Of a stretch of 25,253 nucleotides of DNA, positions 23,022 through 25,253 are shown piece by piece. Position numbers and translations under genes: made by a program. Position 1 is the stretch's first letter; each line of letters starts with the position of its first letter. The notes below the pieces were generated by a model. It was given only the letters and a program-made list of their open reading frames with translations, made no database searches and had not been told where the DNA came from. The DNA comes from Candidatus Izemoplasma sp. (GTDB lineage Bacteria; Bacillota_I; Bacilli_A; Izemoplasmatales; Izemoplasmataceae), in NCBI GenBank assembly GCA_007123975.1, contig SLFZ01000117.1:1-25253 (forward strand). The letters run 5' to 3'.

Positions 23022-23049
23022 ATTATAAACGTTTAAAGCCCATTGTAAA
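23022..23049 (-). promoter_or_regulatory. Promoter of the GGDEF/EAL gene
   Basis: The minus strand reads TTTACA (23049-23044), 16 bases, TATAAT (23027-23022), giving a leader of about 33 nt. Confidence 0.65.
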
Positions 23050-23066
23050 GTTCATAAACACCAAAT

Positions 23067-23093
23067 AAAAAAGAGCGCTTAAAGAAAGCGCTC
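23067..23093 (-). terminator. Terminator of the aldo/keto reductase operon
   Basis: GAGCGCTT (23073-23080) pairs with AAGCGCTC (23086-23093) around a 5-nt loop and is followed on the minus strand by TTTTTT. The TGA stop of the reductase (23094-23092) enters the stem. Confidence 0.88.
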
Positions 23094-23913
23094 AAAAATC
23101 GATGTTGTCCGGTTCCGGGAAAAGCTTGCGGCCGCGATTGAGTTTGCGAAGCTTCTCGCGGTCCTCATCGTCAAGGGTCAGGTTCAAGGAAGCGAAATTT
23201 TCATCGATGCGTTTGGGCGTCACCGATTTTGGTAAGACGATGATGTCGCGGTCAAGGAGGTACTTGATGGCCACTTGGGCGATGGTTGCGTCGTGTTTTT
23301 TGGCAATGCCTTGAAGGGTTTCGTTTTCGAGCAGCTCTTGAATGTGGTGGCTCATCAGCGGCGCGTACGCCTCAAGGTAGATGCCATGCTTCATGCAGAA
23401 CTCTTGCAAGATCTCGTTTTGCAGCATCACATGGGTCTCGACTTGATTGACCTGTGGCATAATTTCCGCCGTGTCGAACAGGTGTTCAAGGTGGTGAATA
23501 AGAAAGTTGCTGACGCCAATGTTCCGGGCGAGGCCATCGCGGTAGGCTTCTTCAAGGGCTTGATAACTGTCTGCGGTTTTTTGGTATGTTTTTGGCCAGT
23601 GAATCAAATACAGGTCGACGTATTCAAGGCCGAGCCGTTCGAGCGATTTCTTTAGCGCGCGTTTGGCCGACAAGTACCCTTGTTCACCATTCCAGAGTTT
23701 TGTGGTAATAAAAAGGTCTTCGCGTGGCACGCCGGAATCTTTGATGGCACGGCCCACCGCTTCTTCGTTTTGATAGATGGCGGCGGTGTCAATGTGGCGG
23801 TACCCGTTTTTCAGCGCATGCAGCACCGCTTCGTACGCATCTTTTTCTTCGGCTCGGAAGGTTCCGAGTCCGATGGCCGGAATTTTTTGGCCGTTGTTTA
23901 AAGTGAAATCCAT
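23092..23913 (-). CDS. Aldo/keto reductase (AKR5-like, 2,5-diketo-gluconate reductase type)
   Basis: 273 residues, normal for the family; NADPH-dependent carbonyl reductase. The catalytic tetrad is Asp42, Tyr47, Lys72 and His105, in the motifs GYRHIDTAAIYQNE, ITTKLW and LYLIHWP. The NADPH-binding end reads VLPKSVTPKRIDENF. The start ATG 23913 has GGAG about ten bases upstream. It begins 4 bp after the stop of the tocopherol-cyclase-like gene, so the two are cotranscribed. The physiological substrate cannot be inferred; such enzymes commonly reduce methylglyoxal and other aldehydes. Confidence 0.94.
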   Translation of the reverse strand: MDFTLNNGQKIPAIGLGTFRAEEKDAYEAVLHALKNGYRHIDTAAIYQNEEAVGRAIKDSGVPREDLFITTKLWNGEQGYLSAKRALKKSLERLGLEYVDLYLIHWPKTYQKTADSYQALEEAYRDGLARNIGVSNFLIHHLEHLFDTAEIMPQVNQVETHVMLQNEILQEFCMKHGIYLEAYAPLMSHHIQELLENETLQGIAKKHDATIAQVAIKYLLDRDIIVLPKSVTPKRIDENFASLNLTLDDEDREKLRKLNRGRKLFPEPDNIDF

Positions 23914-23917
23914 GGTA

Positions 23918-24823
23918 TCAGGTCTCCTTTGTGTTTTTAGGATACATCATCCACTCAAATCCACCGAGTGGGCTTTCTCCTTCGTACAATAATTCATCTT
24001 TATTCATGAGACGGACGCTGACGTGTGCCGTAAGTGTTTCGTGGACGGGAAGCGTCATTGCGCCCTTATCGGTAGGTCCGACCAACTCGGTTGGTGTGGC
24101 CTTGGTGGCTTTGATGGTCAGACGAAAGCGCCTTTTTTTAAGCGTAAACACAACAGTGTCATCGTGTTCGGTGATCGACAGTTTTGCGCGGTTGTACGTG
24201 GCGAATGTGTGGGTGTGATTTCCGTGACGGAAAATGGCGAAGTAGCCAAACGGTTTAAAAAACAATGTCGGCACGTGGCCACCGGCCATCGACAGCGCTG
24301 CATCACCAAAGCGATTCGCTTGCAGCCAAAACCAGCGTTTAGGGAAGCGTTTGCCGAAGGTTTTTTCCATGTAGAGCGTGCCAATTTGTTTGCCTTGGCA
24401 TGAGGCCGTGTTCATCGTTCCTGTAAAACGTCCATCTAGAAGCACCACTTCTTGATAACACTGAAGCGGAAACGAGGACAGATATCCCATTGCGCTACCG
24501 TTTAGCGTGCTCGCGTCGGAAAACGTCACATCCACAGCGCAGCCATCAAGGTTGAGATGGAGCCCACGTGGCGACACGTAGTTGTCGGCAATCCAGGCGA
24601 CGCCATCGTCAAATCGGTATGCGTCAATAGGAAACCGGTGATAGCGATTGGTGTTTTTCAATCCGTCAAACACTTGAATGAAGGCGTGCGGGTCGTTGGC
24701 GTTGGTGGTGTAGGCCATGATGATGGCGAGGTTGCAATCGCTATCGGGACTTTGAAGCCTTGTATACCAGCCTTCAAACTGGTTACGACTCGGGTGTTTT
24801 TTCCGGGGGTGAAACCGTTTCAT
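23918..24823 (-). CDS. Tocopherol cyclase-like family protein of unknown function
   Basis: 301 residues from ATG 24823, chosen because GAGG lies six bases upstream (in-frame ATGs at 24829 and 24862 are less suitable). The N-terminal FEGWYTRLQ (about 16-24 of this form) and the central block YMEKTFGKRFPKRWFWLQANRF match the EGWYF and EKxWGxxFPxxWxWLQ signatures of the tocopherol-cyclase family. The chain is beta-rich without signal peptide or membrane helix. Members occur in many non-photosynthetic bacteria that make no tocopherol, so a lipid- or lipocalin-like binding role is possible but unproven. It overlaps the upstream membrane-protein gene by 41 bp and is followed 4 bp later by the aldo/keto reductase. 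Confidence 0.75.
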   Translation of the reverse strand: MKRFHPRKKHPSRNQFEGWYTRLQSPDSDCNLAIIMAYTTNANDPHAFIQVFDGLKNTNRYHRFPIDAYRFDDGVAWIADNYVSPRGLHLNLDGCAVDVTFSDASTLNGSAMGYLSSFPLQCYQEVVLLDGRFTGTMNTASCQGKQIGTLYMEKTFGKRFPKRWFWLQANRFGDAALSMAGGHVPTLFFKPFGYFAIFRHGNHTHTFATYNRAKLSITEHDDTVVFTLKKRRFRLTIKATKATPTELVGPTDKGAMTLPVHETLTAHVSVRLMNKDELLYEGESPLGGFEWMMYPKNTKET

Positions 24824-25253
24824 CGTCATCCTCTTCTTCCCGAGATTGTCTGATTTTCTCAAGCAAGTAGCGATTGCGTTTAGATCGGTTGCGCAGTCGG
24901 CTTAAGAGTCCGACGATGAGCACGACATCAAACCAAAGCATGTAAAACGGTGTGAGCACAAAGCTGAGCGGATGGTGTGATGCATGGTCGCGAATGATAA
25001 TCCAAAACGCGGCGTGCACAAGAAGGTATAGACCAACGGCAAGCAGCGTTGGATATAGCGCGATGGCAACGTAAAATGCATGAAACGCCAGCAGCGTCAA
25101 AAGCATGCTTCTGAGTCCCGGCAAGCGGTCGCGGCCACGAATTTCGGCAATGGCGCTCTTTGTTAAGCTTTTGAAGTCGGTGGCTCCACGGGTGTAGCTG
25201 ATGGTTTGCCCATGGTCAAGGTGAAGCACAGAAATGTTTTTACGGAAAAGCTC
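24783..25253 (-). CDS. C-terminal part of a polytopic membrane protein, possibly a family 2 glycosyltransferase
   Basis: The minus-strand frame is open to the window edge and ends with TAA at 24785-24783, giving 156 residues of a C-terminal portion; an internal GTG at 25229 is not a supported start. It has three hydrophobic segments (starting at about residues 48, 73 and 97 of the visible part) and a highly acidic tail (REEEDDDETVSPPEKTPES). The stretch before the first helix (LHLDHGQTISYTRGA, then AIAEIRGRDRLPG) resembles the region between the catalytic domain and the C-terminal helices of membrane GT2 enzymes, but the catalytic domain lies outside the window. It overlaps the tocopherol-cyclase-like gene by 41 bp, so they form one operon. 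Confidence 0.6.
   Translation of the reverse strand, partial: ELFRKNISVLHLDHGQTISYTRGATDFKSLTKSAIAEIRGRDRLPGLRSMLLTLLAFHAFYVAIALYPTLLAVGLYLLVHAAFWIIIRDHASHHPLSFVLTPFYMLWFDVVLIVGLLSRLRNRSKRNRYLLEKIRQSREEEDDDETVSPPEKTPES

Noticed and set aside
1..25253. CRISPR arrays, insertion sequences, prophage or integrase genes, rRNA
   Set aside because: No direct-repeat arrays, transposase or integrase motifs, or rRNA-like stretches were seen on either strand; the tRNA-Leu has no adjacent integrated element.

Overview
The window comes from a low-complexity-operon bacterium of the Bacillota/Mollicutes-related type. Genes are tightly packed with ATGA overlaps and strong AGGAGG-type ribosome binding sites. 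Promoters are mostly of the Gram-positive extended -10 kind (TRTG-N-TATAAT), and Rho-independent terminators are plentiful. TGA is used as a stop several times (for example at the gcvPB/lpdA, reductase/DUF2892 and ABC/ABC junctions), so this is the standard bacterial code and not the mycoplasma code. Base composition is close to balanced. I cannot name the genus from the sequence; a non-parasitic Mollicutes relative (Izemoplasma/Acholeplasma-like) or an Erysipelotrichia-like anaerobe is a guess.

Layout. 1-366: the end of an unrecognised plus-strand gene, closed by a bidirectional terminator. 411-6021 (minus): a complete glycine cleavage operon, gcvT-gcvH-gcvPA-gcvPB-lpdA. 6167-7381 (minus): an unusual protein with two N-terminal membrane helices, a long Pro-rich linker and two tandem HU/IHF-type DNA-binding domains. 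Divergent from it, 7527-9176 (plus) encodes a membrane PAS-GGDEF-HD-GYP cyclic-di-GMP protein that runs convergently into a tRNA-Leu(CAA) gene. 9347-10060: a GntR/FadR-type regulator. 10165-11720: a CoA-disulfide-reductase-like flavoprotein overlapping a small DUF2892 membrane protein.

11820-15626: a heterodimeric ABC exporter pair preceded by a 28-codon leader ORF and an intrinsic terminator, an arrangement like the bmrB-bmrCD attenuator of Bacillus subtilis. 15714-16592: an orphan E2-type acyltransferase fold whose catalytic His appears replaced by Glu. 16671-20923: a TetR regulator with a second heterodimeric ABC exporter pair, all overlapping, with a perfect inverted repeat next to the tetR ribosome binding site. 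20989-23027: a small charged protein with a DUF2188 domain, and a membrane protein with a degenerate GGDEF plus an intact EAL domain. 23092-25253: an aldo/keto reductase, a tocopherol-cyclase-like protein, and the C-terminal end of a polytopic membrane protein (perhaps a glycosyltransferase), apparently one operon.

Themes. There is one core metabolic operon (one-carbon/glycine), two independently controlled multidrug-type exporters (attenuation versus TetR), and two c-di-GMP proteins that could respectively make/degrade and degrade the messenger. The most novel-looking items are the membrane-anchored tandem HU protein and the leader-peptide attenuator. A recurring architectural trick is that terminators are fused to neighbouring signals: stop codons lie inside terminator stems, and the next promoter's -35 lies inside the terminator loop.
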